Shown piece after piece: positions 1 through 8,441 of a stretch of 41,663 bases of DNA (the stretch's first letter is position 1; every line of letters starts with the position of its first letter). The position numbers and the translations under genes are program-made. The notes below the pieces were generated by a model. The model made no database searches, was not told where the DNA came from, and saw only the letters and a list, made by a program, of their open reading frames with translations. This DNA comes from Actinomycetota bacterium (GTDB lineage Bacteria > Actinomycetota > Actinomycetes > S36-B12): contig CANFQC010000020.1 in the NCBI GenBank assembly GCA_947449035.1, positions 1-41,663 on the forward strand, read 5' to 3'.

Positions 1-384
1 AGCAAGTGCGGATTCACGCCGCAGTATGAGGGTCTGCAGAAGCTTTACGCAGAGCTTGGCCCCCAGGGCCTCGTAGTGCTCGGCTTCCCGTGCGATCAGT
101 TCATGAATCAGGAGCCGGGCGGCGACTCTGACATCGAATCGTTCTGCCAGATGAATTACGGCGTCACTTTCCCGCTCTCGACCAAGATCGACGTGAACGG
201 GAAGTCGGAGCACCCGGTGTTTCGTTTCCTGAAGTCACGAAGTGGTGGCCTGATCGGGTCGCGGATCAAGTGGAACTTCACGAAGTTTCTGGTCTCCCCC
301 GATGGCACCACCGTCAAGCGTTTTGCGCCCACCACGAAGCCCGAGGCGCTCGAGGCCGACGTGAAGGCCATGCTTCCTTCCTGA
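1..384 (+). CDS. glutathione peroxidase, 5'-truncated by window edge
   Basis: Reading from base 1, the frame opens directly into SKCGFTPQYEGL, the active-site motif of the glutathione peroxidase family; the peroxidatic residue is an ordinary Cys (codon TGC at 7-9), not selenocysteine. The catalytic Gln lies in FPCDQF and the Trp in KWNFTKFL, so the triad is complete. About 30-35 N-terminal residues lie outside the window; the ATG at 76 is internal. The family reduces hydrogen peroxide and organic hydroperoxides in the cytoplasm, and Cys-type bacterial members usually use thioredoxin rather than glutathione (family knowledge). Its TGA overlaps the next gene's ATG by one base (TGATG), so the two are probably translationally coupled. 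Confidence 0.93.
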   Translation, partial: SKCGFTPQYEGLQKLYAELGPQGLVVLGFPCDQFMNQEPGGDSDIESFCQMNYGVTFPLSTKIDVNGKSEHPVFRFLKSRSGGLIGSRIKWNFTKFLVSPDGTTVKRFAPTTKPEALEADVKAMLPS

Positions 385-1253
385 TGCACGCCGAAACACT
401 TCCACCTACTGACGTGCTGACCGCTGCTGCCGAGATCGTCGGTCGCGGCGGAGTCGTCGTTCTCAGCGGAGCTGGACTCTCGACAGAGTCCGGCATTCCC
501 GACTACCGCGGGCCTGGTGGCGCCTATTCGCGCAATCACACACCGATCACGTATCAACTCTTTCGCGATGATCCACGGGGTCGCCATCGCTACTGGGCAC
601 GTAGCTACATCGGCTGGCCGATGATGCGGAACATGCAGCCCAATGCGGGGCACCTGTCGGTCGCAGCACTGGAATCCTCAAAACTCGTGTCAGGAGTGAT
701 CACGCAAAACGTTGATTCCCTGCATCACAAGGCCGGCAGCTCTTCTGTGATCGACCTGCACGGACGTCTCGACACAGTGATGTGCATGGGGTGCGGGTTG
801 CGCGGATCTCGCGATGCACTTCATGCGCGAATTGCAGCGGTTAATGAAGGGTGGGAGGGCGCGGCGACTCGTATCAACCCCGATGGCGACGTCGATCTAC
901 CTGATTCCTCCGTCGAGGCGTTCGCCATGGTCGACTGCGCGGCCTGCGGAGGGCCGCTTAAGCCTGATGTCGTGTACTTCGGGGAGAGCGTTCCGCCTGC
1001 AAGGGTGGCCGATTCTTACGCAATGGTCGATGGAGCGTCATCACTACTGGTGCTCGGCTCATCGTTGCATGTGTACTCAGGTCGCCGATTCGTGACACAT
1101 GCACACAAGCTCGGATTGCCGATCGTGATCATCAATCAAGGCGAGACGAAGGCCGACGATCTGGCGACAGTTCGGCTTGATGCGCCGCTCGGCACGACTT
1201 TGAGCTTGCTCAGTGACCTGATTCTGACTGATACTCGTAAAAGTAACGCCTAA
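384..1253 (+). CDS. Sir2-family NAD-dependent protein deacylase, class II (SIRT4-like)
   Basis: 289 aa. The NAD-binding motif GAGLSTESGIPDYRG is at residues 29-43, TQNVDSLH at 107-114, the catalytic His at about 126, and zinc ligands are C134/C137 plus a later CAAC pair separated by a long insertion. The stretch WARSYIGWP and the long inter-Cys insertion resemble mitochondrial SIRT4 more than the CobB/SIRT5 type. Sirtuins remove acyl groups from lysine using NAD; SIRT4-like enzymes have several reported activities, so the substrate is open. ATG 384 is chosen because it overlaps the upstream stop and places the Rossmann motif at the normal distance; a longer frame from 270 would lie inside the peroxidase gene. 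The stop overlaps the convergent gene by 4 nt. Confidence 0.93.
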   Translation: MHAETLPPTDVLTAAAEIVGRGGVVVLSGAGLSTESGIPDYRGPGGAYSRNHTPITYQLFRDDPRGRHRYWARSYIGWPMMRNMQPNAGHLSVAALESSKLVSGVITQNVDSLHHKAGSSSVIDLHGRLDTVMCMGCGLRGSRDALHARIAAVNEGWEGAATRINPDGDVDLPDSSVEAFAMVDCAACGGPLKPDVVYFGESVPPARVADSYAMVDGASSLLVLGSSLHVYSGRRFVTHAHKLGLPIVIINQGETKADDLATVRLDAPLGTTLSLLSDLILTDTRKSNA

Positions 1254-1930
1254 GCGGCAATGCGGCTGTTCGGGAAGAGCTTGCGCATCAGCCAGTCGAT
1301 GAGCATCAACAGGTAGCCCAAGATGATCGCGAAGATCACCATCTGTGCGACGAAGCCAAGCACAGATGCCATGCCATTCGCGTTGACATCCAGGAAGCCA
1401 TACGGGTAGGCGCCGATAACCGAACCGCGAATAAGTGCGTAGGCGAGCCACAGGAGCGGAAGAATCAATGCAGCAAAGATCGTTCCTGAATTGATCCAGC
1501 GTCGCGGTCCGCAGAGGATGAAGACGATGAATGTGAGCAGCGGGCCCCACACGTGCACGATGCTGTTGCTCCAGTAATCCCAGCCCTCGTGGGCGCCGGA
1601 GTTCAGAAGCAGGTTGAAGATGACCCCTGTCACGATCATCATGACCAAGGCATCTAGACGCAGCACTCGGAAGATCGAACTCGTGCGATTCGGATTGATC
1701 GCGAGCAGTGTCATGATGATGGCGAGCAGAAGATTGCTCCAGACCGTGAAGTAACTGAAGTGGTCGATTTCGCGACCAAGGAAGCCAGCCGCACCCACGG
1801 GGTTATTGCCGTACAGACCGGGATCGGTCGTGTTCACCGGGTAGTAGTCGCCAGCGCTCAAAATCGTGGAGAGCACGATTCCGATCCAGGCGAGGACGGC
1901 ATTGATGGCAAAGAGCACGCGAGCGGTCAT
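1250..1930 (-). CDS. Pr6Pr family (FAR-17a/AIG1-like) six-helix membrane protein
   Basis: 226 aa, almost entirely hydrophobic, with about six membrane segments starting at residues 4-24. Features typical of Pr6Pr membrane proteins include FSYFTVWSN near residue 60, the polar HVWGPL loop near 130 and YPYGFLDV near 175. Eukaryotic relatives in the FAR-17a/AIG1 group hydrolyse lipid esters, but bacterial members have no established role and I infer none here. It converges with the sirtuin gene, overlapping by 4 nt. A -10-like TAACGT lies exactly 6 nt before the ATG and there is no clear Shine-Dalgarno sequence, so it is probably a leaderless single gene. Confidence 0.8.
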   Translation of the reverse strand: MTARVLFAINAVLAWIGIVLSTILSAGDYYPVNTTDPGLYGNNPVGAAGFLGREIDHFSYFTVWSNLLLAIIMTLLAINPNRTSSIFRVLRLDALVMMIVTGVIFNLLLNSGAHEGWDYWSNSIVHVWGPLLTFIVFILCGPRRWINSGTIFAALILPLLWLAYALIRGSVIGAYPYGFLDVNANGMASVLGFVAQMVIFAIILGYLLMLIDWLMRKLFPNSRIAA

Positions 1931-1936
1931 GGCGAC

Positions 1937-1942
1937 ACGTTA
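1937..1942 (-). promoter_or_regulatory. putative -10 element of the Pr6Pr gene
   Basis: TAACGT on the minus strand, 6 nt before the ATG at 1930. This spacing is typical of leaderless actinobacterial promoters. No convincing -35 was seen. Confidence 0.5.
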
Positions 1943-1980
1943 GACCTCACCGGCGCCCCAGGAGGGGAGATTCACCTGAC

Positions 1981-4932
1981 TTAGGCGCTCGGCCCGCCAT
2001 CGATACGCGCCTGAGCGTCAACCGCCCGATTCAGGGCTGCCTCGAGGTTCTTCTGAGCCTGGTCGTAGGCCGTGAAGTCACCCTTCTTGAGGGCATCCTG
2101 GCCGGCCTGGAAGGCCGCGTCGGCCGCAGCGATGGCACGAGCGAGATCAACCGCGGGGTCTGCAGTGTCGGGCACGGCCGGTGTGGCCGAGGGCTTCGGC
2201 GCCGGGTTGGTGCCCGGGTCAGCATTCGGATCCTGGTTGGTACCGGGATCAGCCTCAGCAGTCGGGATCGCGCCAATGTTGAACACCTTGGCCAGCGCCT
2301 GGTCGAGGGTGTCCTCCAGAGCGACATTCGAGCCGTAGCCGACGAGCACCTTGCGCAGCAGGGGGTAGCCATCAGTGGTGGCACGGATGTACACGGGCTC
2401 GACGTAGAGCAGGCCATCATTGAACGGCAATGAGAGCAGGTTGCCGAGATCAACCTCGGAGCCGCCGCGGCGCAGCAGCGAGAGCTGCGAGCTCACCGTG
2501 GGGTCAGACTCGAAGTTGTTCTGCACCTGCTGCGGGCCTGGCACCGTGGTGTTGCTCGGTAGCTGGAGTACCTGCAACTGGCCGTAGTTCTCCCCCGGAG
2601 TCGAGTTCACCTGCATGAACGCGGCAAGCGTCTGGCGACGCTGCGGGGCGAATGCCGTGGTCAGCGAGAATTCCGGCTTGGTATCACCGGGCATCTGAAG
2701 CGTCAGGTAGTACGGCGGCTGGAACACCTGAGCAGGCGTAAGCGTGGGATCGAAGGGAACGATCCACACATCAGTGCCGTTGTAGAAGGTTGCGGCATCA
2801 GTCACGTGGTAGCGACTAAGGATTGTGCGCTGCACCTTGAAGATGTCCTGCGGGTAACGCACATGCTCGAGAAGCGCCGGTGACATCTGATCAAGCGGAG
2901 TCACGATGTCGGGGAAAGCCTTCATCCAGGTCTGGAGTACCGGATCTTTCTTATCCCACTGGTAAAGCGTGACAGTGCCGTCGTAGGCATCGACCACAGC
3001 CTTGACCGAATTGCGCATGTAGTTGAGTTGATCCTGCGGCTGCAGCCCCGGTGGCAGATTGCGCGAGGTGCTCGAGTCACTCGTGGCATCCGAGAGCGAG
3101 ACACGGCTGGAATACGGATAGTCATTCGAGGTCGTGTAGGCATCGACAATCCACTTGATGCGACCGTCAACGACAACGGGGTACGGATCTTGGTCGACCG
3201 TGAGGAATGGCGCGACCTTCTCGACGCGCGCGGCTGGGTTGCGATCCCACAGGATGCGCGAGTCACTGTTCACCAGGTCGGAAAGCAGCAGGTTGGCGTC
3301 CTGGAACTTGGTCGCGAAGACCAGGCGATTGAAGAACGAGCCCATCGCCACGCCACCGGAGCCTTGGTACGTGTTGGTCTTTTGACCTGTGGGGCTGGCG
3401 TCATCGGGGTAGTCGAGCTCAACAGGGGTGGAGCCCTTCGGCGCGCCGACGATGCTGTAGAACGGCGAGAGCTCACCAAAGTAGACGCGCGGCTGATCGA
3501 TCTTCAAGGCGCCGGCATCAGGAATATCGCTCTCGAAGAAGTCAGGCTGACCATTGCTGAGCGCAGTGTTGTCGTATGCCGACACAAAGCCGTAACCATG
3601 GGTGTAGACGGCCTTGTCATTAGTCCAGTTGCGCTGACCGTCGGGGATACCGGCGAGATTGATCTCGCGCACAGCTACGACCGCGCCACGCTTCTCGCCG
3701 CCCAGGGTGTAGCGATCGATATCGAGTCGGTCATTGAACGAGTAGTAGCCACGGATCTGCTGCAACTGGTTGTACGTAGGCGAGACGAGCGCAGGATCCA
3801 GAAGGCGAATATTCGACAGTGTGCCCACGTTGTTCTGAAGCACCTGCTTTGACGGCAGGGAGACGGAACCGGGGTAATCCTTGATCTCAGCATCGTTGAT
3901 GTCGTACGCATCGCGAGTCGCGTTGATGTTGCGTTCGATGTACGGCTGCTCCTTGACGAGCTCACTGGGACGCACGGTGAACTGTTGAATGATCAGCGGG
4001 TAGACCGAGCCGATGACGATGCTGGTGATCAGCATCAGGCCAACACCGAGCGCGGGCAGCACCCAGTGGCGTCGGAAGATGTTCACGATGAACAGTGCCG
4101 CGACCAGAATTGCTACGAAGGTCAAGATGTTCAGCGACGGCAGAACCGCATTGACGTCGGTGTACTTCAGGCCCGTAAAGCCGGTGACCAGGCTCTCGCT
4201 CTTGGTGGCCAGGCTGTAGCGGTCGAACCAGTACGACGCAGCCTTGACGAGCAGCAGCAGCGCGATGAGGAGTGAGAGCTGCACCTGCGCAGCGGCCGAG
4301 GCGCGATCACCCTTGGGCTGCAGGCGCAGTCCGCCATACAAGTACTGCACGACGATCGAGGCGAGCAGCAAGATCACGAGCAGGGTGAAGGCAAAGCCGA
4401 GGATGAAGCGAACGAACGGCAGCGTAAAGGTGTAGAACGAGAGGTCAAGACCGAACTGCGGGTCGGTGACACCAAAGTCCGTGGCATTTCGCCACATGAG
4501 GAAGGTGGTCCATTCCCCTGCGGCTGACAGGCCACCGAGTACGCCCACGATGACCGAACCGATCACCGTGACGATGCGGCGAGCCGGCTCGATCGACACT
4601 CGATAACGCTCGAGGCTGGCCTGCTCGGGAGTGAGCCCGCGGAAGGTGGGCCGAGTCTTGTAGGCCCAGAAGACCACGAGCCCGAGTGAGACGCCCATCA
4701 CCAGGCCGAAGCCGAGGAAGAGGCCGGCGCGCGTGAGCAGCGTGGTGGTGAAGACCTCGGACTTGTCGACCGAGCCGAACCACAGCCAGTCGGTGTAGAA
4801 GCCGGTGAAGACAACGAAGGAGACGACGATGACGCCCAGGATGATGATCGTGGGGAGCAGCACCCCGCCTCGACGGCGCGGCTTGGGCGGACCAGCGTCA
4901 GGGCTCATGCTTGCATTGAAATCGAAGCTCAC
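1981..4932 (-). CDS. UPF0182 family large membrane protein (Rv3193c-like)
   Basis: 983 aa, the usual size for UPF0182. After a Pro/Arg-rich start, about seven transmembrane helices occupy the first third (first helix near residues 25-46, followed by the conserved FYTDWLWF). A large probably extracytoplasmic domain follows, then a Pro/Asp/Thr-rich linker near residue 900 and a helical Ala-rich tail. The biochemical role of the family is unknown. It lies immediately downstream of the YlbL-like protease, as in mycobacteria. The start is a GTG with no clear Shine-Dalgarno sequence; a -10-like TAGGTT sits 6 nt upstream and contains the stop codon of the preceding gene, so it may have its own leaderless promoter besides read-through. 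Confidence 0.93.
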   Translation of the reverse strand: MSFDFNASMSPDAGPPKPRRRGGVLLPTIIILGVIVVSFVVFTGFYTDWLWFGSVDKSEVFTTTLLTRAGLFLGFGLVMGVSLGLVVFWAYKTRPTFRGLTPEQASLERYRVSIEPARRIVTVIGSVIVGVLGGLSAAGEWTTFLMWRNATDFGVTDPQFGLDLSFYTFTLPFVRFILGFAFTLLVILLLASIVVQYLYGGLRLQPKGDRASAAAQVQLSLLIALLLLVKAASYWFDRYSLATKSESLVTGFTGLKYTDVNAVLPSLNILTFVAILVAALFIVNIFRRHWVLPALGVGLMLITSIVIGSVYPLIIQQFTVRPSELVKEQPYIERNINATRDAYDINDAEIKDYPGSVSLPSKQVLQNNVGTLSNIRLLDPALVSPTYNQLQQIRGYYSFNDRLDIDRYTLGGEKRGAVVAVREINLAGIPDGQRNWTNDKAVYTHGYGFVSAYDNTALSNGQPDFFESDIPDAGALKIDQPRVYFGELSPFYSIVGAPKGSTPVELDYPDDASPTGQKTNTYQGSGGVAMGSFFNRLVFATKFQDANLLLSDLVNSDSRILWDRNPAARVEKVAPFLTVDQDPYPVVVDGRIKWIVDAYTTSNDYPYSSRVSLSDATSDSSTSRNLPPGLQPQDQLNYMRNSVKAVVDAYDGTVTLYQWDKKDPVLQTWMKAFPDIVTPLDQMSPALLEHVRYPQDIFKVQRTILSRYHVTDAATFYNGTDVWIVPFDPTLTPAQVFQPPYYLTLQMPGDTKPEFSLTTAFAPQRRQTLAAFMQVNSTPGENYGQLQVLQLPSNTTVPGPQQVQNNFESDPTVSSQLSLLRRGGSEVDLGNLLSLPFNDGLLYVEPVYIRATTDGYPLLRKVLVGYGSNVALEDTLDQALAKVFNIGAIPTAEADPGTNQDPNADPGTNPAPKPSATPAVPDTADPAVDLARAIAAADAAFQAGQDALKKGDFTAYDQAQKNLEAALNRAVDAQARIDGGPSA

Positions 4933-4938
4933 TTAGAC

Positions 4939-4944
4939 AACCTA
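4939..4944 (-). promoter_or_regulatory. putative -10 element of the UPF0182 gene
   Basis: TAGGTT on the minus strand, 6 nt before the GTG at 4932. Its TAG is also the stop codon of the upstream protease gene. Confidence 0.45.
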
Positions 4945-6030
4945 CGACGAGGCCGGGCAGGACGGCACGGTCGCCCCCTTGCCCCAGGCGTGCAGGGCAT
5001 CTACCGCGTCGGTGACCGTCTCAACGGGGGTCACGGTCAGGCCATCGGGGATGTGCCCGGCAGCCTCGGTGCAGTGCACCTTGGGCATGAGGAATAGTTC
5101 GGCCCCCGCATTACGCGCACCGGCCAGCTTCTGACGAATTCCGCCGATCGGGCCGACTGTTCCGGTCGGATCAATCGTGCCTGTGCCGGCAATGTGCTTT
5201 CCGCCAGCAAGGTCTTCCGGCGAAAGCTTGTCGATCAGGCCGAGAGTGAACATGAGACCGGCACTGGGGCCGCCCACAGTGTCGAGGGTGAACGCAATCG
5301 GGAAGTCGGCGGAGTAGTACTCGCCCACACTGATACCGATGTACGGCTTTGTCTCGTCAGTCGGATTCGGCTCGGACGTGACGGTGAGGTCAACGTTTTT
5401 CGCGCCGGCAGGATCATCACGCAGCACAGTGATGGCGAAGTCAGTGCCGATCGGCTTAGCCTGCACGGCATTGCGCACCTGATCAGCTGCGGTAATCGTG
5501 GCGCCGTCGATGGTCAGGATCTCGTCGCGAGCTTCGAGCTTTCCATCGGCCGGTGAATCAGCCCAGACCGCGCTCACCACGATCTTGGTTGAGACGGGCA
5601 TCTTCAGATAACCCAACGCCGCAGCGGTCGCATTCGACTCTGCGGTGCTGAACATGGCCGTCTGCTTGGCCTTAACGTCGGTGCCCGAGACATCGTCGGG
5701 ATACAGCAGTTCGCGCGGCAGTACCGCATTCGACGACTGGAACCACGAGGCCACCGCATCGATGAAGGTCAGGCCACCGCGCGGGCCGCCGGATTCGAGA
5801 ACCGTTGTCATGTCGAGCTCGCCGGTGACGGGGTAGGTCGTGGTGTCGCTGATCTTGATCACAGGCTGACCGTCGTGATCGCCGATCACGTTGAAGGTCG
5901 GGCCAGGAGCGAGCTTCACGAACGGCACGGGCATCAGCAGGGCCACGGCCAGCAGCGCGAGCACGCTAGTGACGCTGATGAGCAGGACTCGGGCACGGGA
6001 GGAGAGATGACGCCGGGCATGGGTGCTCAC
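4942..6030 (-). CDS. YlbL-type PDZ/Lon-like membrane protease
   Basis: 362 aa. An N-terminal membrane anchor (about residues 14-36) is followed by VPFVKLAPGPTFNVIG, typical of this family, then a PDZ domain (about 145-215) and a Lon-type serine protease domain. The catalytic Ser is S256 in GGPSAG and the Lys is K301 in GGIRQKL, a spacing that matches the Lon Ser-Lys dyad. The protease should face outside the membrane. Bacillus YlbL has been linked to turnover of a division inhibitor; the substrate here is unknown. It starts at a GTG overlapping the upstream 61-codon gene by 4 nt and ends 9 nt before the UPF0182 gene, so the three form an operon. Confidence 0.94.
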   Translation of the reverse strand: MSTHARRHLSSRARVLLISVTSVLALLAVALLMPVPFVKLAPGPTFNVIGDHDGQPVIKISDTTTYPVTGELDMTTVLESGGPRGGLTFIDAVASWFQSSNAVLPRELLYPDDVSGTDVKAKQTAMFSTAESNATAAALGYLKMPVSTKIVVSAVWADSPADGKLEARDEILTIDGATITAADQVRNAVQAKPIGTDFAITVLRDDPAGAKNVDLTVTSEPNPTDETKPYIGISVGEYYSADFPIAFTLDTVGGPSAGLMFTLGLIDKLSPEDLAGGKHIAGTGTIDPTGTVGPIGGIRQKLAGARNAGAELFLMPKVHCTEAAGHIPDGLTVTPVETVTDAVDALHAWGKGATVPSCPASS

Positions 6031-6212
6031 GGGCGGGGATCCTCCGGGTCGAGATCAGGCAGGGGGCGCTCCATTGCATCTTGCAGACGACGCAGGTTCT
6101 GCATGGAGTCGCGCGGGTCAATGGGCTTGGCAGGGCGACTGCGGTAGACCACGTAGAGGATCGCCAGAGCCGTTGCCCCGATCGGGATCAACCACCACAG
6201 CAATGCGCCCAT
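6027..6212 (-). CDS. small single-pass membrane protein, unknown function
   Basis: 61 aa: one hydrophobic helix at residues 3-22, then a basic stretch (YRSRPAKP) and a charged, Pro/Asp-rich tail, suggesting an inner-membrane anchor with a short cytoplasmic tail. I do not recognise the family. Two things support a real gene: a 4-nt overlap with the YlbL-like gene, and a -10-like TACTCT exactly 6 nt before the ATG, the spacing seen at many other starts here. It would be the first gene of the operon with the protease and UPF0182, so it might be an accessory subunit of the protease (inference). Confidence 0.7.
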   Translation of the reverse strand: MGALLWWLIPIGATALAILYVVYRSRPAKPIDPRDSMQNLRRLQDAMERPLPDLDPEDPRP

Positions 6213-6218
6213 TGGGCA

Positions 6219-6224
6219 AGAGTA
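6219..6224 (-). promoter_or_regulatory. putative -10 element of the small-protein/ylbL-like/UPF0182 operon
   Basis: TACTCT on the minus strand, 6 nt before the ATG at 6212, consistent with a leaderless operon start. Confidence 0.5.
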
Positions 6225-6388
6225 CGCCGTGGGTTCCGGGGAGGAAAAAGAGCGAGACCCCCAGGTCTCTGGTCACCATTCGCCTTCCCCTTGCGAATGG
6301 TGCCTGTTATCCCGGGGGTCCCAGCGGCGAAAACTTATGCACTGCCGAAGGGTGAGTCAACGCGAAATGGGGATCCACTGAATTGCCC

Positions 6389-6529
6389 TGTGGACACACT
6401 GTGGATGCGCTGGGGACTACTACGGCGATTCGTGTGGACGACAGGTGCATAAGCCTGTGTACGAACGTGGGGACAATGCGGACATCAGACCGCTGACCAG
6501 GGGAAATCAATCCACATTGCTGTGGACGA
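6389..6529 (-). promoter_or_regulatory. cluster of near-consensus DnaA boxes
   Basis: Four motifs in the same orientation: TGTGGACAC (6389-6397), TGTGGATGC (6400-6408), TGTGGACGA (6433-6441) and TGTGGACGA (6521-6529). Read on the minus strand they match the actinobacterial DnaA box TTGTCCACA at 7-8 of 9 positions. The first two are 11 bp apart, about one helical turn. DnaA binding is inference. Confidence 0.35.
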
Positions 6530-6537
6530 AAAAAACT

Positions 6538-7077
6538 TCAGTCAGAAAGTGCCGCAGTGATCAGATTGCGGACGCTGTCATCAAGATCCGCGGGCAGGTC
6601 ATCGAGGGCAAACCAGCGCAGGTCGTCGGACTCCTCGCTGATCACTTCCTGGGCATCAGGGGCCACCAATCCAAGGAACTGCACATCAAGATGCGTGCTC
6701 TCATCGGCTGCGCAACGCACCCGATGACGATCCAGGCGCAGCGGAAACTCGCTGATCTCGATCTCAGTGATGCCACTCTCCTCGCGCGCCTCGCGAAGTG
6801 CTGCGTCACGAAGGGACGCGTCGCCGGGCTCGAGATGCCCACCCATCTGCAGCCAACGTCCGACCTTGGGATGCAAGGTGAGCAGTACGCGCGTGCGTGA
6901 GTGATCCATGACGAGTGCGCTGCCGGTGATGTGGCCTACGCGGCATTCACGCCAGGTGCCGTCAGGGTGCTCATCGAGATGGGCGACATAGTCATCGCGA
7001 AGCTGCGACTGGCTTTCATCGGCGGGCAGCCAGGCAATCAGGACTTCACGCGCATTCGCATGCAGGGATTGACTCAT
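6538..7077 (-). CDS. NUDIX hydrolase
   Basis: 179 aa. The Nudix box is GHLEPGD followed by ALREAREESGI, with the catalytic REAREE intact; the PGD variant with one extra residue is common in this subgroup. GRWLQMGGHLEPGD is typical of small stand-alone NUDIX enzymes that hydrolyse a nucleoside diphosphate linked to another group; the substrate cannot be told from sequence. The ATG overlaps the end of the DUF2342 gene by 4 nt, so it is translated from the same message and is the last gene before the 325-nt intergenic stretch. Confidence 0.9.
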   Translation of the reverse strand: MSQSLHANAREVLIAWLPADESQSQLRDDYVAHLDEHPDGTWRECRVGHITGSALVMDHSRTRVLLTLHPKVGRWLQMGGHLEPGDASLRDAALREAREESGITEIEISEFPLRLDRHRVRCAADESTHLDVQFLGLVAPDAQEVISEESDDLRWFALDDLPADLDDSVRNLITAALSD

Positions 7078-8417
7078 GCGTCGAAGTCGAAATCAGCGTT
7101 GCTGCGCTCGACGAAGCCGAGTGGATCGGAGAGATCGTCAGCACTCGGCAGCAGATCAGGGTGACCCCACAGTGCATCGCGGCCTTCGGCGCCTCCGGTA
7201 TGACGCACGGCAGCAAACAGATTCGCAGCTTCGCGGAGTGCGCGCGGGCGAAGCTCAAGCCCTACGAGGGTGGAGAAGGTCTTTTCGGCAGGGCCACCGG
7301 CAGCACGACGACGACGCACGGTTTCGCGAACCTGAGCCGATGACGGAAGTCGATCTCCGATCGCTGCCTCGACGACATCATCGACCCATCCTTCGACGAG
7401 TGCGAGAAGAGTCTCGAGACGCGCAAGTGCAGCGCGCTGCTCCTCGGTGTCCTGCGGCTTCAGAAGTCCGGATGCAAGCAACTCCTGCATTGCCTCCGGA
7501 TTCGAAGGATCAATGCCGTTCATCTGCTCACTGAGCTGGTTCGGATCAATCGTGATGCCGCGCGAGTATTCCTCGATTGCACCGACGATGCGCGGACGCA
7601 ACCATGCGACATGCGCGAACAGACGCTGATGCGCGGACTCACGCAGTGCGAGGTACAGGCGCACATCATCAGCATCAACACCAATGCCCGCGCCGAACTC
7701 CGCAACATTGCGCGGCAGCAGGGTAGGAACTGAATCATCAGTGAGTGGAATGCCGATATCGCCAAGACTCACGACATCACCGGCGAGACCGGCGAGCGCC
7801 TGGCCGAGCTGCATGCTGAACGCGACTGCACCGAGCTGCTGCATCATGCCCATCATCGGCGCGAGCATCTGCATCATCTCGGCGGGAACACCACCGGGGA
7901 ACATGCCGCGCATCTGCTCAGGCAGTGCAGCCTCGAGATCCTCAGGTGACAGGTTCGCGAGATCAGTGCCTGACATCTGCGAGTTCATTGCATTGCTCAT
8001 CGATGCCGCGATCGGCTCGACGATGCGACGCCACGCAGGGATCGTGCCCTCGAGCCACTCTGCGCGACTCCAGGCACGTGGCTCGGCGACAGTGGCAGGG
8101 AAAGTGGTGGCCTGATCGAGCCAGATGTCGGCAAGACGCACGGATTCGATCACCGCGCGGCGCTCACTGTCACCGATCGAGGGGTCGGCGCCAATGGCCT
8201 TACGTGCGACATCGGTGACCATGGGCCAGTTGACGGGGCCGGCCTCGCCGCTGCCACCTTGCTGAAGCATCTGACCGAGGTTCTGCAGAGCAGCACCTAG
8301 GGAGTTCATGTCGAAGGGGTTTCCGCCGGCGCCGCCGAAACCTGGGCCGAAGGGATTGCTCCCTCCGCCCTCGTCGCCACCACCGAGACCGAAGCCGAAA
8401 GGCATGTTTCCGCTCAT
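7074..8417 (-). CDS. DUF2342 family putative zinc-dependent metalloprotease (Rv3195-like)
   Basis: 447 aa. A Gly-rich N-terminus (residues 8-34) precedes an otherwise helical protein. The conserved LRESAHQRLFAHVAWLRP near residues 258-274 carries E260, H263 and H269, the motif for which databases call this family zinc-dependent metalloprotease or TIGR03624 putative hydrolase. It is not a classical HExxH and, to my knowledge, proteolysis has not been shown. A -10-like TATCGT lies 6 nt before the ATG, and a strong terminator for the upstream DUF5679 gene lies just before it. It is therefore probably a leaderless first gene of a two-gene unit with NUDIX. Confidence 0.9.
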   Translation of the reverse strand: MSGNMPFGFGLGGGDEGGGSNPFGPGFGGAGGNPFDMNSLGAALQNLGQMLQQGGSGEAGPVNWPMVTDVARKAIGADPSIGDSERRAVIESVRLADIWLDQATTFPATVAEPRAWSRAEWLEGTIPAWRRIVEPIAASMSNAMNSQMSGTDLANLSPEDLEAALPEQMRGMFPGGVPAEMMQMLAPMMGMMQQLGAVAFSMQLGQALAGLAGDVVSLGDIGIPLTDDSVPTLLPRNVAEFGAGIGVDADDVRLYLALRESAHQRLFAHVAWLRPRIVGAIEEYSRGITIDPNQLSEQMNGIDPSNPEAMQELLASGLLKPQDTEEQRAALARLETLLALVEGWVDDVVEAAIGDRLPSSAQVRETVRRRRAAGGPAEKTFSTLVGLELRPRALREAANLFAAVRHTGGAEGRDALWGHPDLLPSADDLSDPLGFVERSNADFDFDA

Positions 8418-8423
8418 GAGTTC

Positions 8424-8429
8424 ACGATA
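8424..8429 (-). promoter_or_regulatory. putative -10 element of the DUF2342-NUDIX unit
   Basis: TATCGT on the minus strand, 6 nt before the ATG at 8417, and downstream of the preceding terminator on that strand. Confidence 0.55.
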
Positions 8430-8441
8430 CGTGGCAAAACG

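Larger units (their letters stand above)
6213..6537. other. gene-free intergenic stretch with inverted repeats and near-DnaA boxes
   Basis: 325 nt between the 61-aa gene and the NUDIX gene with no credible ORF. It holds a hairpin with 6-bp arms GAGACC/GGTCTC (6254-6269), a 10-bp inverted repeat CACCATTCGC/GCGAATGGTG (6274-6283 and 6293-6302), several TGTGGA-type motifs described separately, and a TCCACA/TGTGGA inverted repeat at 6511-6526 just past the NUDIX stop. None of the hairpins has a U-tract in the canonical place, so these are more likely regulatory or structural than simple terminators. Confidence 0.6.

Noticed and set aside
3028-3852. 274-aa plus-strand ORF
   Set aside because: Lies fully antisense to the well-supported UPF0182 gene; its composition is that of a GC-rich shadow frame and it matches no family I know.
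6274-6302. 10-bp inverted repeat as terminator
   Set aside because: No U-tract follows on either strand and the nearest upstream gene ends 236 nt away.
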